From assembly GCF_000425125.1 (NCBI RefSeq), contig NZ_AULE01000028.1, positions 186,001 to 250,000 of the forward strand: DNA of 64,000 bases. Direction: 5' to 3'. Shown here one piece after another: positions 30,198 through 39,781 of the stretch. How positions within the stretch are numbered: the first letter of the stretch is position 1; each line of letters starts with the position of its first letter. The stretch is from Paenibacillus taiwanensis DSM 18679 (GTDB lineage Bacteria > Bacillota > Bacilli > Paenibacillales > Paenibacillaceae). Below the pieces are notes generated by a model that saw nothing but the letters and a program-made list of their open reading frames with translations, was not told where the DNA came from and did not search any database. The translations under genes were made by a program, and so were the position numbers.

Positions 30198-30872
30198 ATG
30201 ATACTGGAAATCAGTGCTTTAATCGCATCATTGGCTTTTGTAGTTCTCGTTATATTTTTAATTCAGACATTGGTAACAGCCAAGCGTTCATTAGACCGTG
30301 CATCGGCAACGTTGGAGGAAGTACAGCGCACGGTTGAGGCATTAAGCGGAGATTTGCAGGCGGTTGCCCGCAATGCCAATGAGATGACAGCAGGCATCCA
30401 GCAGCAGGTGAAGAAGATAGAGCCACTTGTTGATTCCATTGAAAATATCGGCGAAGCACTGAATGAAGTAACGGCAGTAGCTAGACAAGTTTCTGTTGGT
30501 CTCGTAAACGGTGTGCGCAAGGCGGCAACACGCTTTGACACCGATAAGCTGAAACGTAAATCACGCGCACAGGCCGCGGTACCTACAGACGCAGCGCCAG
30601 ATACAGGCACGAGTGGAGTATCTGGCCCGGCAGCGGCTGTCGATTTTGCGTTAGCATCCGCAGCCGTACAAGCCGGTGCCGCGGAATCGGTGCATGCTGC
30701 TCCCGAGACGGAAGCAAAGATGATGATGCCACTGGCGATCGCCGAGGCAGCGGCTACGAATGCTGCTAATAAGCCGGCTCCTAAGGGTGCAGCAGCTTCT
30801 TCGGAAGCATGGAAGTCGTGGGTAGATATCGGAGTGCAGGCGTGGCAATTGTTCCGCAACAGCTCGAAATAG
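30198..30872 (+). CDS. DUF948 (YtxG-like) general stress protein
   Basis: ATG 30198 (MILEISALIASLAF) is preceded by GAGAGGGTG; the upstream GTG at 30177 is less likely. The 224-residue product has one N-terminal membrane helix and a heptad-rich coiled coil (ASATLEEVQRTVEALSGDLQ, to about residue 115). A low-complexity Ala/Pro/Thr tail follows. The first 115 residues match the DUF948 family, whose B. subtilis member YtxG belongs to a sigma-B-controlled operon with YtxH. A strong terminator follows. Confidence 0.82.
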   Translation: MILEISALIASLAFVVLVIFLIQTLVTAKRSLDRASATLEEVQRTVEALSGDLQAVARNANEMTAGIQQQVKKIEPLVDSIENIGEALNEVTAVARQVSVGLVNGVRKAATRFDTDKLKRKSRAQAAVPTDAAPDTGTSGVSGPAAAVDFALASAAVQAGAAESVHAAPETEAKMMMPLAIAEAAATNAANKPAPKGAAASSEAWKSWVDIGVQAWQLFRNSSK

Positions 30873-30874
30873 AA

Positions 30875-30910
30875 ATAGCCGGTTATCATTAGATAGCCGG
30901 CTATGTTTTT
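30875..30910 (+). terminator. Terminator after the DUF948 gene
   Basis: ATAGCCGGTT (30875-30884) pairs with AGCCGGCTAT (30895-30904), one wobble, followed by GTTTTT. Confidence 0.8.
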
Positions 30911-31062
30911 ATGAGGGATAGCGCCTACTAGTGGGGGGCGCCATGAGCAGTTAGTTGCTTAGCTTGTGTGGTTATATAGTACAATTTTTTATATGGTGTG
31001 CAATTACTTGACTCATTTAGACATAGTTGAGATGACGCTGCAAAGATAGGGGAGAACCGCAA

Positions 31063-32229
31063 TTGAACGTACTCGTTGTCGACGATAACCCGACGAATGT
31101 AATGCTTATACGAGAGATATTACGTAAAGCCGATTATACCGGTATTACGACCGTTTCTTCCGCTAGAGAGATGTACGAGGTACTGGGACTGAAGAAGTCA
31201 GGCGTCAGTACAGATACTTTAAAAGAACCGGACATCGATCTCATCTTGCTAGATATGATGATGCCTGAAATTGATGGATTAGAAGCGTGCAGACATGTTC
31301 AAACCTTTCCCATGCTGCGTGATATTCCGATCATTATGGTTACGGCGATTGGAGACTCCAATACATTGGCGGAGGCGTTGGATGCAGGTGCGGTTGATTA
31401 TGTGACGAAGCCTATTAACCGTATTGAACTGCTGGCGCGGATTCGACTAGCTTTACGCCTGAAAAAAGAGAAGGACTGGCACAAGGAAAGAGATCGTCAT
31501 ATCCGCGAGGAGCTTCGTTTGGCGGCTAGTGTGCAAGCCTCAGTTCTAACGGAGCCCTATTCAGATGAAAAAATAGAGATACAGGCCATTTACAAACCTT
31601 CTGAAGAGTTGGCAGGGGATTTATATGCCTGGTTTCCATTAGGAAATGGAAAATACGGGGTGCTCATTTTAGATATGATGGGCCACGGGGTGTCTTCTGC
31701 ACTGCTGTGCATGTTCATTGCGTCGGCACTTCGTAATACGGTCATGGATGAAAAGACACCAGATGGTGTGCTGCGCAGCTTGAACAACAAGTTTCATTAT
31801 TTACATATGAGCGACAGCTTAACGATGTATTATTTGACGGCAATATACGTCATTGTGGATACGGTGCAGCACCAGATTCAGTATGCCAATGCGGGTCATC
31901 CGCCAGGTATCGTCGTAATGAGTGACGGAACGGTCGTCCATCTGAAGTCTACAGGCCATCCTGTCGGGATGTTTCCTGAGCTTGAGGTAGAGTCAAAGAT
32001 GATTAGATGTACGAATGTGTATCGGTTGGCTCTTTATACGGATGGTCTTGTGGAGGCTGCCGGAGATACTCTCGATGAGGCCATTGCGCACTTGACGCAA
32101 TTAATGAAGCAAGAGGAATCGATAAATGCGGAGACGTGGTCCACCTTGTTTGGCAATCCTTGCGCACGAGAGGATGATAAATGTATGGTATGGGTTTCTG
32201 TGCGGAGTGTAGAGGAGGAACCAGCGTGA
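31063..32229 (+). CDS. rsbY: RsbY-type response regulator with PP2C (SpoIIE/RsbU) phosphatase domain
   Basis: TTG 31063 follows AGGGGAG. The 388-residue product has a receiver domain (VVDDNPTN, phosphoacceptor Asp64 in DLILLDMMMPE). A SpoIIE-type phosphatase domain follows (EELAGDLYAWF, LILDMMGHGVSSALL, YANAGHPPG, LALYTDGLVEA). Such proteins dephosphorylate RsbV so that it can bind RsbW and free sigma-B. In B. cereus the equivalent, RsbY, is activated by the hybrid kinase RsbK. Here the kinase gene overlaps directly (GTGA), which supports the same wiring. Confidence 0.88.
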   Translation: MNVLVVDDNPTNVMLIREILRKADYTGITTVSSAREMYEVLGLKKSGVSTDTLKEPDIDLILLDMMMPEIDGLEACRHVQTFPMLRDIPIIMVTAIGDSNTLAEALDAGAVDYVTKPINRIELLARIRLALRLKKEKDWHKERDRHIREELRLAASVQASVLTEPYSDEKIEIQAIYKPSEELAGDLYAWFPLGNGKYGVLILDMMGHGVSSALLCMFIASALRNTVMDEKTPDGVLRSLNNKFHYLHMSDSLTMYYLTAIYVIVDTVQHQIQYANAGHPPGIVVMSDGTVVHLKSTGHPVGMFPELEVESKMIRCTNVYRLALYTDGLVEAAGDTLDEAIAHLTQLMKQEESINAETWSTLFGNPCAREDDKCMVWVSVRSVEEEPA

Positions 32230-35200
32230 AGCTGAAGACAAAGTTAATCATAGGTTTTGCATCTGTTATGATTATTTTGGCAGGACTCGGTTGGATTTCG
32301 TATGTACGGATGAGCGGCATGCAAACGGAGATTGAACGGTTCTATAATGAACGTTTTGTAAAAGTAAAAGCGGCTTCGGGTGCCAGAGATGATTCCAACA
32401 ATATGGCACGCGAGCTTGTTAATGAGCTGCTAAATGGGGGTACAAGTACACAAGAGGCGGCATTAGAAATTCAGCGTTATAAGAAAAGAGTTATCCAAGC
32501 GCTTCAATTGCTGGAGAACACCGTCCTCACCGTTCAGGAAAAGGAAAACATTTCGCAAGTGAACCGGTCGTGGGCGAATTATATGGTGTTTGTGGAAGAA
32601 GCGGAGCGGTTGAGTGCATCTAACCAAGTGGCACAAGCCAACGAGCTGAGGAATAGTGTTGGGCTGCCCTATTTGAAGAAACTCCAGGAGGATTTAAACA
32701 GTCTGGCCAGCTATCATGAAATGATGATGGATGACCAGCTTCGTAAATCTCAACAGCTGTATGAGCAGTCTATCGCTTGGACGATAGGAATGATGGGATT
32801 AGGCATCATTTTAAGCGTTGGTGTTATGTTATGGGTTATTCCAGGAGTAACTCGTAATTTGAACACGATGGCGTTGATGATCCGCAGTCTTTCTCGTGGC
32901 CGCACAGCTATTATCCGTAAGATGAAGGCATATACCAATGATGAGATTGGTGAAGTCATTGAGGTATTTAAGTCTATGGTTTCTGATCTGGAGCAACGTA
33001 AAAAGATCGAAGAGCAGTTTCAATTAGAGCAAGAACAGCAAGCCTGGATCGATAGCAACATGGCAAAAGTAACGGACTTGTTACACGGAGTGACAACTTT
33101 ACAGCAAGTTGGACAGACGTTTATAAACGAATTCACCCCCATTCTAGGCGCTCAGTACGGTGCACTTTATATTCGTGATGATGCCAAAGAATCCAATAAG
33201 CTGCGCCTGTATGGGTCTTATGCGTCTGTGCATCAATTGGAAGCTGAGCACAGCTTTGCCATTGGGGAAGGTCTAGTCGGACAGTGCGCCGCTGATGAAC
33301 GCCCGATTGTTATTCATGATATGGTAGATTGCTCTTTGCGGATTCAATCTGGTGTATGTGAAGCAGCACCAATGGAGTTAGTTTTTTACCCGATCACATT
33401 TGAGCAGCGGGTGCTTGGTGTTGTCGAATTGGCGTCGTTGAAGCCGCTAACAGATATACAGTATAAGCTGCTCGAACAACTGATGATCAATTTAGGAGTC
33501 ATTATCCATACGATATCAGGTAAGATGCGTGTAGAAGAGCTTTTGCGAGATTCTCAAGCTCTGACAGAGGAACTCCAGTGCCAATCAGAGGAATTAATGA
33601 CGCAGCAAGAAGAACTGCGTCGTTCGAATGAGCACTTAGAAGCGCAGACGGAGGCGCTCAAGCGTTCGGAAGAGCTTCTACAGCGGCAGCAGGAGGAACT
33701 GGAGCATTACAATACAGAGTTGATTGCTAAGACTAGAGCGCTGGAAGAGACTATGCTGAGCACGCAAGAGAAGAACGAGGAGTTGGAACGCGCGCGTACG
33801 ACATTGGAGCGCCAGACGCTGCAATTGGCGCTTGCGTCCAAGTACAAGTCAGAGTTTCTAGCCAATATGTCTCACGAATTGCGGACGCCTCTGAATAGTT
33901 TGCTCGTTCTCTCGCAGTTGTTAGGCGAGAACAAGGAAGGCAATTTGCTAGAGAAACAAGTTGAATATGCGCGGACGATTCATATGTCTGGGGCGGATCT
34001 GTTAAAGATGATTGATGAAATTTTAGATTTAAGCAAAATAGACGCGGGAAAAATGCAGCTTGATTACGAACAAATGCATATTCAAGAAATAACTAGCTTT
34101 ATGTATGATAGCTTTGAGCCGATTGCCTCACAGAAAGGAATTACATTCCACCTGCACGTTGCAGAGGGGCTGCCGGCATCTATTTACACAGATTCCGTTC
34201 GATTAAAGCAAATTGTCCGAAACTTATTGTCGAATGCTTTTAAGTTTACGAATTCGGGTAGTGTTGAGCTATTGATAGCACCTTCCTTGGATATGGATGC
34301 CAATGAGGGTGAAGAATCGCCCGCATTTTTGGCTATTCAGGTGAAAGATACCGGTATCGGCATTCCGCAGGAGAAGCTTCGACTTATATTTGAAGCGTTT
34401 CAGCAGTTGGACGGTACGACAAGCCGCAAATACGGTGGTGCTGGCTTAGGATTATCGATTAGCAGAGAGCTGGCCCGTCTTTTGGGTGGCAGCTTGACAG
34501 TTAGCAGCACAGTAGGGGAAGGTAGCCTGTTTACGTTGCTGCTGCCGATGTATACGGAGGTAGAGCAATTAGCCCATCTGCCAACTATGGCGGACAACAG
34601 CCACTTGTCCGAGATCGAGCAGTTGGTTCGAGAGGTGGCAAAGCAGATCGAGGACGGCGTGTCGGGTGAAAAGGAGAGTGTAAGGCTTCCACAGATACAG
34701 ATGCTGTCCGAGGTGGCGGCCAGCTATGCAAAGAAGCAGGAGAATTTTGCTGGCAACCCCCAACTTGCTCAGGTACGGCCGTGGATGTTCGAACGCAGGC
34801 GGCTTCTGATTGTGGAAGATGATGGTCCGCAGCGGCAATCGATGATTGCTCTTATTGAAGGAGCCAATGTGACTGTGACCGCTGTATCTACGGGATCAGA
34901 GGCGTTACAATACCTTGCACAAGAGAAGATAGACGGCATGGTGCTTGATCTGATGCTGCCCGATATGACGGGCTTTCAACTGATCGAGCATATGGCACAG
35001 ACGCTGCCGGAGCTTGCGCATCTGCCTATTATCATTTATACAGGCAAGTCGTTAGATCACAAAGAAGAGCTTGAACTGCGCAAGCGCGTACAAAGTATTA
35101 TTATCAAAAACGTGAAGTCGCCGGAGCGTCTGCTGCAAGAGACGATGCTGCTCTTGAATCGCGTCGAATTAGAAGAGGATAAGTTTTATCAGCCTGAACA

Positions 35201-35603
35201 GGCGATAGAGCCAAAGGATCAGTTGTTATCTGGTAAAAGCGTATTGCTAGTAGATGATGATGTACGGAATGTATTTGCATTGTCGAGCGTACTTGAGCAA
35301 TTTGATATGGTGATTGAGTATGCAGAAAATGGAGTGGAGGCTTTGGCAGCTTTGCAACGAAACCCTACCTTTGATATCGTCCTGATGGACATGATGATGC
35401 CGGAGATGGACGGTTACGAAGCGATGCGGCAAATTCGCCAAATGCCTGCATTTGAAAAGCTGCCGATTATTGCACTTACAGCCAAAGCGATGAAGGAAGA
35501 TCGTAATAAATGCATTGAGGCGGGGGCATCTGATTATGTCAGCAAGCCGTTCCAAACCGAGCAACTGCTGTCTCTAATGAGAGTATGGCTGTACAACACC
35601 TAG
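32226..35603 (+). CDS. rsbK: RsbK-type hybrid sensor histidine kinase
   Basis: The start is GTG 32226 overlapping the rsbY stop, with AGAGGAGG upstream. The 1125-residue protein has a membrane helix at about 7-26, a CHASE3-like helical extracellular sensor and a second helix near 180-203. Then come HAMP, GAF (about 283-430), a long coiled coil rich in Gln/Glu, HisKA (FLANMSHELRTPLNSLL, His550) and HATPase. Two receiver domains end the protein (Asp908 in GMVLDLMLPDMTG, Asp1055 in VLMDMMMPEMDG). B. cereus RsbK has CHASE3-HAMP-GAF-kinase-receiver order and feeds RsbY. The second receiver is an addition that could tune or divert phosphoryl flow. Confidence 0.85.
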   Translation: MKLKTKLIIGFASVMIILAGLGWISYVRMSGMQTEIERFYNERFVKVKAASGARDDSNNMARELVNELLNGGTSTQEAALEIQRYKKRVIQALQLLENTVLTVQEKENISQVNRSWANYMVFVEEAERLSASNQVAQANELRNSVGLPYLKKLQEDLNSLASYHEMMMDDQLRKSQQLYEQSIAWTIGMMGLGIILSVGVMLWVIPGVTRNLNTMALMIRSLSRGRTAIIRKMKAYTNDEIGEVIEVFKSMVSDLEQRKKIEEQFQLEQEQQAWIDSNMAKVTDLLHGVTTLQQVGQTFINEFTPILGAQYGALYIRDDAKESNKLRLYGSYASVHQLEAEHSFAIGEGLVGQCAADERPIVIHDMVDCSLRIQSGVCEAAPMELVFYPITFEQRVLGVVELASLKPLTDIQYKLLEQLMINLGVIIHTISGKMRVEELLRDSQALTEELQCQSEELMTQQEELRRSNEHLEAQTEALKRSEELLQRQQEELEHYNTELIAKTRALEETMLSTQEKNEELERARTTLERQTLQLALASKYKSEFLANMSHELRTPLNSLLVLSQLLGENKEGNLLEKQVEYARTIHMSGADLLKMIDEILDLSKIDAGKMQLDYEQMHIQEITSFMYDSFEPIASQKGITFHLHVAEGLPASIYTDSVRLKQIVRNLLSNAFKFTNSGSVELLIAPSLDMDANEGEESPAFLAIQVKDTGIGIPQEKLRLIFEAFQQLDGTTSRKYGGAGLGLSISRELARLLGGSLTVSSTVGEGSLFTLLLPMYTEVEQLAHLPTMADNSHLSEIEQLVREVAKQIEDGVSGEKESVRLPQIQMLSEVAASYAKKQENFAGNPQLAQVRPWMFERRRLLIVEDDGPQRQSMIALIEGANVTVTAVSTGSEALQYLAQEKIDGMVLDLMLPDMTGFQLIEHMAQTLPELAHLPIIIYTGKSLDHKEELELRKRVQSIIIKNVKSPERLLQETMLLLNRVELEEDKFYQPEQAIEPKDQLLSGKSVLLVDDDVRNVFALSSVLEQFDMVIEYAENGVEALAALQRNPTFDIVLMDMMMPEMDGYEAMRQIRQMPAFEKLPIIALTAKAMKEDRNKCIEAGASDYVSKPFQTEQLLSLMRVWLYNT

Positions 35604-35654
35604 CATTAATCAAAAGGCCATACAGACGTAGAGGAATCGGAAAGGAAGTCGAGC

Positions 35655-36530
35655 ATGGACGAGCATGAATCTGATCAAGTATCCGCGCAGGACATGCGTA
35701 GACACGGCGATGCTGATCGCGAACGTATTGAGATTGAATTGTTGTTAGAGGGAATGTACAAAGTTTATGGCTACGACTTTCGAGATTATGCGTATCCCTC
35801 TTTGAAGCGTCGAATTTGGCATCAGGTATACGCTGAACAGTTGGCCTCAATATCAGAACTTCAAGGGAAAGTGCTGTACAATCGCGATTATGTGCAGCGC
35901 TTGGTTCATACGCTTTCGATCCCTGTTACGGAGATGTTTCGTGATCCTAAAATGTATGCGGCTTTCCGTGATAAAGTGGTACCTCTGTTACGGACTTATC
36001 CTTACATTCGCATATGGCATGCGGGCTGCTCAACAGGGGAGGAAGTCTATTCGATGGCCATTCTGTTGCAGGAGGAAGGACTGTACGAGAAAGCCAGATT
36101 GTATGCGACTGATATGAACCCTGTTGTGCTGCAAAAAGCGAAGGAAGGCCGTTGTTCCTTAGATAAGATGCGCCTGTATACGACTAATTATTTGGAGGCT
36201 GGTGGAAAGCGATCCTTTTCCGAATATTACAACGCAGCGGAGGACGGCAGCGTAATCTTTCATCCATCTTTACGCAAAAATATTATATTTTCAGATCACA
36301 ATTTAGCTACAGATATGTCGTTTAATGAATTTAACGTTATTCTTTGCCGGAATGTCATGATTTATTTTAATGATGCGCTGCGGGACCGGGTCCATCGGTT
36401 GTTTTGCGAGAGTCTAGCTCCATTAGGAGTGTTGGTGCTAGGGTCCAAAGAATCGATCCATTTTACAGACTGTGAGTCGCATTATGAGGAAGTAGACCGT
36501 GTAGAGAAAATATATCGAAAAATTCGCTAA
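35655..36530 (+). CDS. rsbM: RsbM-type CheR methyltransferase
   Basis: GGAAAGGAAG precedes ATG 35655. The 291-residue product has the CheR N-terminal helical domain ([19 protein letters not shown]) and SAM-binding domain ([40 protein letters not shown]). No chemotaxis genes are nearby. In B. cereus a CheR-type enzyme, RsbM, methylates the kinase RsbK and holds it in check. The gene order kinase-methyltransferase here points to the same role. No CheB-type methylesterase is present. Confidence 0.85.
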   Translation: MDEHESDQVSAQDMRRHGDADRERIEIELLLEGMYKVYGYDFRDYAYPSLKRRIWHQVYAEQLASISELQGKVLYNRDYVQRLVHTLSIPVTEMFRDPKMYAAFRDKVVPLLRTYPYIRIWHAGCSTGEEVYSMAILLQEEGLYEKARLYATDMNPVVLQKAKEGRCSLDKMRLYTTNYLEAGGKRSFSEYYNAAEDGSVIFHPSLRKNIIFSDHNLATDMSFNEFNVILCRNVMIYFNDALRDRVHRLFCESLAPLGVLVLGSKESIHFTDCESHYEEVDRVEKIYRKIR

Positions 36531-36547
36531 CCGATCGAGGAGGCAAC

Positions 36548-37750
36548 ATGCCTACGTTAGAACCTATTAACATTCTATTGGTCGATGATCGTCCGGAGAA
36601 CTTGCTCGCCTTGGAGGCGGTGCTCTCGGAAGAGAACTATCGGCTCATTAAGGCGACCTCAGGAGAAGAAGCATTGAGGCATCTCATGAAAGAGGAGTTC
36701 GCCGTCATTGTGCTTGATGTGCAGATGCCAGGCATGGATGGCATTGAGACAGCCAAGTGGATTAAAGCGAGGGAGAAGACACAGCATATTCCGATTATTT
36801 TTATTTCGGCTAACTACAAGGAGTCTGAGCATCTGTTTGCAGGCTATTCAGCAGGCGGCGTTGATTATATGGTCAAGCCTTTTGTACCGCACATTTTACG
36901 GTCCAAAATTCAGAGCTTTGTGGGTATTTTCCTTGCGCAGAAGCGTTTGAAGTCCCAGAAAATGCTGCTGCATCAAAAAACACTGGAATTGGAACGAATA
37001 AATCGCGAGTTAGCACTGGCAAAGGAAGAAGCAGAACGAGCAGCGCTGGCCAGAACGCAATTTCTGGCCGTGATGAGCCATGAGATTCGGACTCCGCTAA
37101 ATGGTGTGATTGGAATGGCTGATCTGCTGCAAGATACAGAGATGAGTCTGGAACAGCGCAATTATGCGGAGATGATTCGAAAAAGTGCGGATTCGTTAAT
37201 GAAGACAATCAACAACATTTTGGATTTTACTAAAATGGAGTCCGGCAAGCTAGAACTCGAAGAGTATCCGTTCGACCTTAAGGCTTTGATTCAGGAAGTG
37301 CTGGAATTGTTTACAGCGGAGATGAGCAAGCGACATTTAACATGCACTGTGGATATAAAGCAGGACGTTCCGGCTTGTTTGCTTGGTGATATGATTCGGC
37401 TGCGTCAGGTGCTCATTAATCTAGTGGGTAACGCGATCAAATTTACGGATGACGGTGAGATTTGTATTCGCATCGAAGTGGTTCCAGATCACAAAGACGA
37501 TCACACTTGTCGGTTGAGAATTGAAGTTCAGGACACCGGCATTGGAATACCGGTTGATAAGATGAATGCATTATTTCAGCCGTTCTCACAGCTTGATTCC
37601 TCTATGAATCGTCGTTATGGTGGCAGTGGTTTAGGCCTTGCCATTAGCAAATCTATAGTGCAGATGATGCAAGGTGATATTGCTGCGTATGCGCTTGATC
37701 GTGGCGCGATGTTTCAATTTACAGTTGTTTTGGGTAAATTGGAGCAATGA
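36548..37750 (+). CDS. Receiver-histidine kinase fusion protein
   Basis: GAGGAGGC precedes ATG 36548, 18 bp after rsbM. The 400-residue soluble product has an N-terminal receiver ([10 protein letters not shown], Asp57 in [12 protein letters not shown]), a short coiled coil, HisKA ([18 protein letters not shown], His178) and HATPase ([27 protein letters not shown]). It has no membrane segment. It could receive phosphate from RsbK and pass it on, or compete with it. This is an extra component relative to the minimal RsbK-RsbY-RsbM set. Confidence 0.85.
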   Translation: MPTLEPINILLVDDRPENLLALEAVLSEENYRLIKATSGEEALRHLMKEEFAVIVLDVQMPGMDGIETAKWIKAREKTQHIPIIFISANYKESEHLFAGYSAGGVDYMVKPFVPHILRSKIQSFVGIFLAQKRLKSQKMLLHQKTLELERINRELALAKEEAERAALARTQFLAVMSHEIRTPLNGVIGMADLLQDTEMSLEQRNYAEMIRKSADSLMKTINNILDFTKMESGKLELEEYPFDLKALIQEVLELFTAEMSKRHLTCTVDIKQDVPACLLGDMIRLRQVLINLVGNAIKFTDDGEICIRIEVVPDHKDDHTCRLRIEVQDTGIGIPVDKMNALFQPFSQLDSSMNRRYGGSGLGLAISKSIVQMMQGDIAAYALDRGAMFQFTVVLGKLEQ

Positions 37751-37799
37751 GAGAGAATAGCATCCATATTTGCGGATGACAATCATTTTGAATTTTAAT

Positions 37800-37825
37800 G
37801 TTTCAGCGTTTCAACAACAGGGTAA
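37800..37825 (+). promoter_or_regulatory. Sigma-B-type promoter of rsbV-rsbW-sigB
   Basis: GTTTCA (37800-37805), a 14-bp spacer and GGGTAA (37820-37825) match the sigma-B consensus GTTTAA-N12-15-GGGTAT at 5/6 and 5/6. It lies 92 bp before rsbV and would give the positive autoregulation known for sigB operons. Confidence 0.7.
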
Positions 37826-37916
37826 TAGGGAACGAAGCGTAGAATCAACATACTTTACTAGCTAAGCAGGTATATCATTTCTTCATAAAATGAGTGGAAT
37901 AATGGGAGAGGACTAT

Positions 37917-38237
37917 ATGAGCACAAACCATTTTGCAGTCGTAACACATCAAGATGGGCAGCAAATTACGATTCAACTCCAAGGTGATTTGGATTTGGCT
38001 GCTTCTGGCGAGTTTCGTTCGTTTATGGAGCCGCTAGTAACTGATTCAACAAATCAGCTTACACTAGATTTATCCAAGCTTACGTACATTGATAGCACAG
38101 GCATTGGCATTCTCATTTCCATTGTCAAAGTACGCAAAGCCGCAGAAGCACCATTTTTCGTGGAGCATATTCCGTCTCAGGTTCAAAAGCTGTTTGATAT
38201 GACAGGCATTTCGAAGTTTTTAACGTCTAGCCAGTAA
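37917..38237 (+). CDS. rsbV: RsbV anti-sigma factor antagonist
   Basis: ATG 37917 follows GGGAGAGG; a longer frame from 37890 is unlikely. The 106-residue STAS protein has LSKLTYIDSTGIGIL with the phosphorylatable Ser60. Unphosphorylated RsbV binds RsbW and frees sigma-B; RsbW phosphorylates it, and the RsbY-type phosphatase upstream should reverse this. Confidence 0.92.
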   Translation: MSTNHFAVVTHQDGQQITIQLQGDLDLAASGEFRSFMEPLVTDSTNQLTLDLSKLTYIDSTGIGILISIVKVRKAAEAPFFVEHIPSQVQKLFDMTGISKFLTSSQ

Positions 38238-38271
38238 GGACTTGAAAATGATAATTGAAAGGACATGAATC

Positions 38272-38733
38272 ATGACTGATAGCAAAATACAGCAGCAGGT
38301 CAGATTAACGCTGCCTGCGCAAGCTGACTATGTCGATTTGGTTCGTTTAACGTTATATGGGATTGCCAGCAAAATTGGATTTTGTTACGAAGAGATCGAG
38401 GATATGAAAGTGGCAGTGTCGGAAGCTTGTAATAACGCTGTGTTATATGCATACAACCAGGATGGCGGTATGGTGGATATCGTATTTGACATTGGGAGCA
38501 ACGAGCTTGGTTTGACGATTCGTGATGAGGGCAGCAGCTTTCGTGCGGAGCAAGAGACGCAGGAACTGTTGGGGTGGCACGATAAGTCAATTGATGAAGT
38601 GGAAGCAGGAGGACTTGGTTTCTACTTAATGCAGGCACTCATGGATGAAGTGGAGGTTGTCAGCATAGAGGGGCGCGGTACGGAAGTACGCATGAAGAAA
38701 CGTATCCAGCAGTTTAGCGAGGAACTGCGATGA
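38272..38733 (+). CDS. rsbW: RsbW anti-sigma-B factor / serine kinase
   Basis: AAAGGACATG precedes ATG 38272. The 153-residue product is a GHKL-fold kinase: EDMKVAVSEACNNAVLYAY carries the N-box, then TIRDEGSSF and GGLGFYLMQALMDEV. It binds sigma-B and phosphorylates RsbV. The stop overlaps the sigB start (ATGA), the usual arrangement that keeps the two in balance. Confidence 0.93.
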   Translation: MTDSKIQQQVRLTLPAQADYVDLVRLTLYGIASKIGFCYEEIEDMKVAVSEACNNAVLYAYNQDGGMVDIVFDIGSNELGLTIRDEGSSFRAEQETQELLGWHDKSIDEVEAGGLGFYLMQALMDEVEVVSIEGRGTEVRMKKRIQQFSEELR

Positions 38734-39488
38734 GCCTACTTCCCCAGTCCCATTCCGCTAATGATCTCATCCGCCAATATCAAGCCACCAAAGATAACGA
38801 TACAGCTACTATTTTAATTCAGAAGTACGAGCCTATGGTGAAGATGGCTGCTGGAAAAATATCGCGTAATCGTCCAGACCTCTATGAAGATTTGATGCAG
38901 GTTGGCAATATGGCGCTTATCCGTCTGCTAAACCAGTTTGATCACGTATTGGGTGTCCCTTTTGAGGCTTATGCCATGAAAAGTATGATTGGTCATATGA
39001 AAAATTATTTAAGGGATAAGTCTTGGTACATCCAAGTGCCAAGGCGAATTAAAGAAAAGGGTGCTTTGGTGCAGCAAACGATTGATTTGCTCACCGTAAA
39101 GCTTGAACGCTCACCTAGCATAGAGGAAATTGCGGAGCAATTGGAGCTGACGGTAGAAGAAACGTTGGAAGTATTGGCAGGTCGAGAGTGCTATCATTAT
39201 GTCTCACTCGACACCCCACTGTCTCAAGAGGAGAGTGCAGCCACGCTGGGCGAACTAATCAGTTCAGACGTAAATGATTACGACGCTGTAGAACGTAAGA
39301 TGGATCTGCTCGAAGCGATGAAGGAGTTGCAGCAGGAGGAAATGCAAGTACTGCAGCTTGTATTTGAGCAAGGCTTATCGCAGCGAACGGCAGCAGAGCA
39401 GCTTGGTATTTCGCAGATGAGTGTCTCTCGTATTCAGAGAAGGGCAACGGAGAAGCTGAAGCAGATAATGATGGCTAGGGATTTATAA
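38730..39488 (+). CDS. sigB: Sigma-B-type RNA polymerase sigma factor
   Basis: ATG 38730 overlaps rsbW. The 252-residue product is a group 3 sigma-70 factor: region 2 (LYEDLMQVGNMALIRLLNQFD, YAMKSMIGHMKNYLRDKSW), region 3 (IQVPRRIKEKG) and region 4 helix-turn-helix (GLSQRTAAEQLGISQMSVSRIQRRA). Sporulation sigma-F/G factors look alike, but the rsbV/rsbW neighbours (also similar to spoIIAA/AB) plus the RsbYKM set and the promoter favour sigma-B. Candidate target promoters are next to the DUF1328 and DUF948 genes. Confidence 0.88.
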   Translation: MSLLPQSHSANDLIRQYQATKDNDTATILIQKYEPMVKMAAGKISRNRPDLYEDLMQVGNMALIRLLNQFDHVLGVPFEAYAMKSMIGHMKNYLRDKSWYIQVPRRIKEKGALVQQTIDLLTVKLERSPSIEEIAEQLELTVEETLEVLAGRECYHYVSLDTPLSQEESAATLGELISSDVNDYDAVERKMDLLEAMKELQQEEMQVLQLVFEQGLSQRTAAEQLGISQMSVSRIQRRATEKLKQIMMARDL

Positions 39489-39781
39489 TGAAATGGACAT
39501 GTAAAGATTAAGGGCAAATGTGTACCGTATAGTTGGTGCAGGTTTGTCCTATTTGAATTGGACTAAATTGGACTAGAAGAGATGCTTAGCTAACGATCAA
39601 GCTAGTGAACGACAGGGTAACCCAAGAAAAAGACACGTGGTAATCGTAAAAAAACGTAAGGTGTCACAGAAATGTAATCGTTTCCAATAATTGCGTGCTG
39701 CGCATATAAACCGTGACATGGTAAAATAATAATGTGGAACCGTAAAGTTGACGTTTTGGCGTCTAGTGAGGAGTGACCTAG
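39489..39781. other. Gap with a short tandem repeat
   Basis: AATTGGACTA occurs twice in tandem at 39556-39575. No gene or clear terminator is visible; TAAAATAATAATG near 39721 may hold a -10 for the next gene. Confidence 0.3.
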
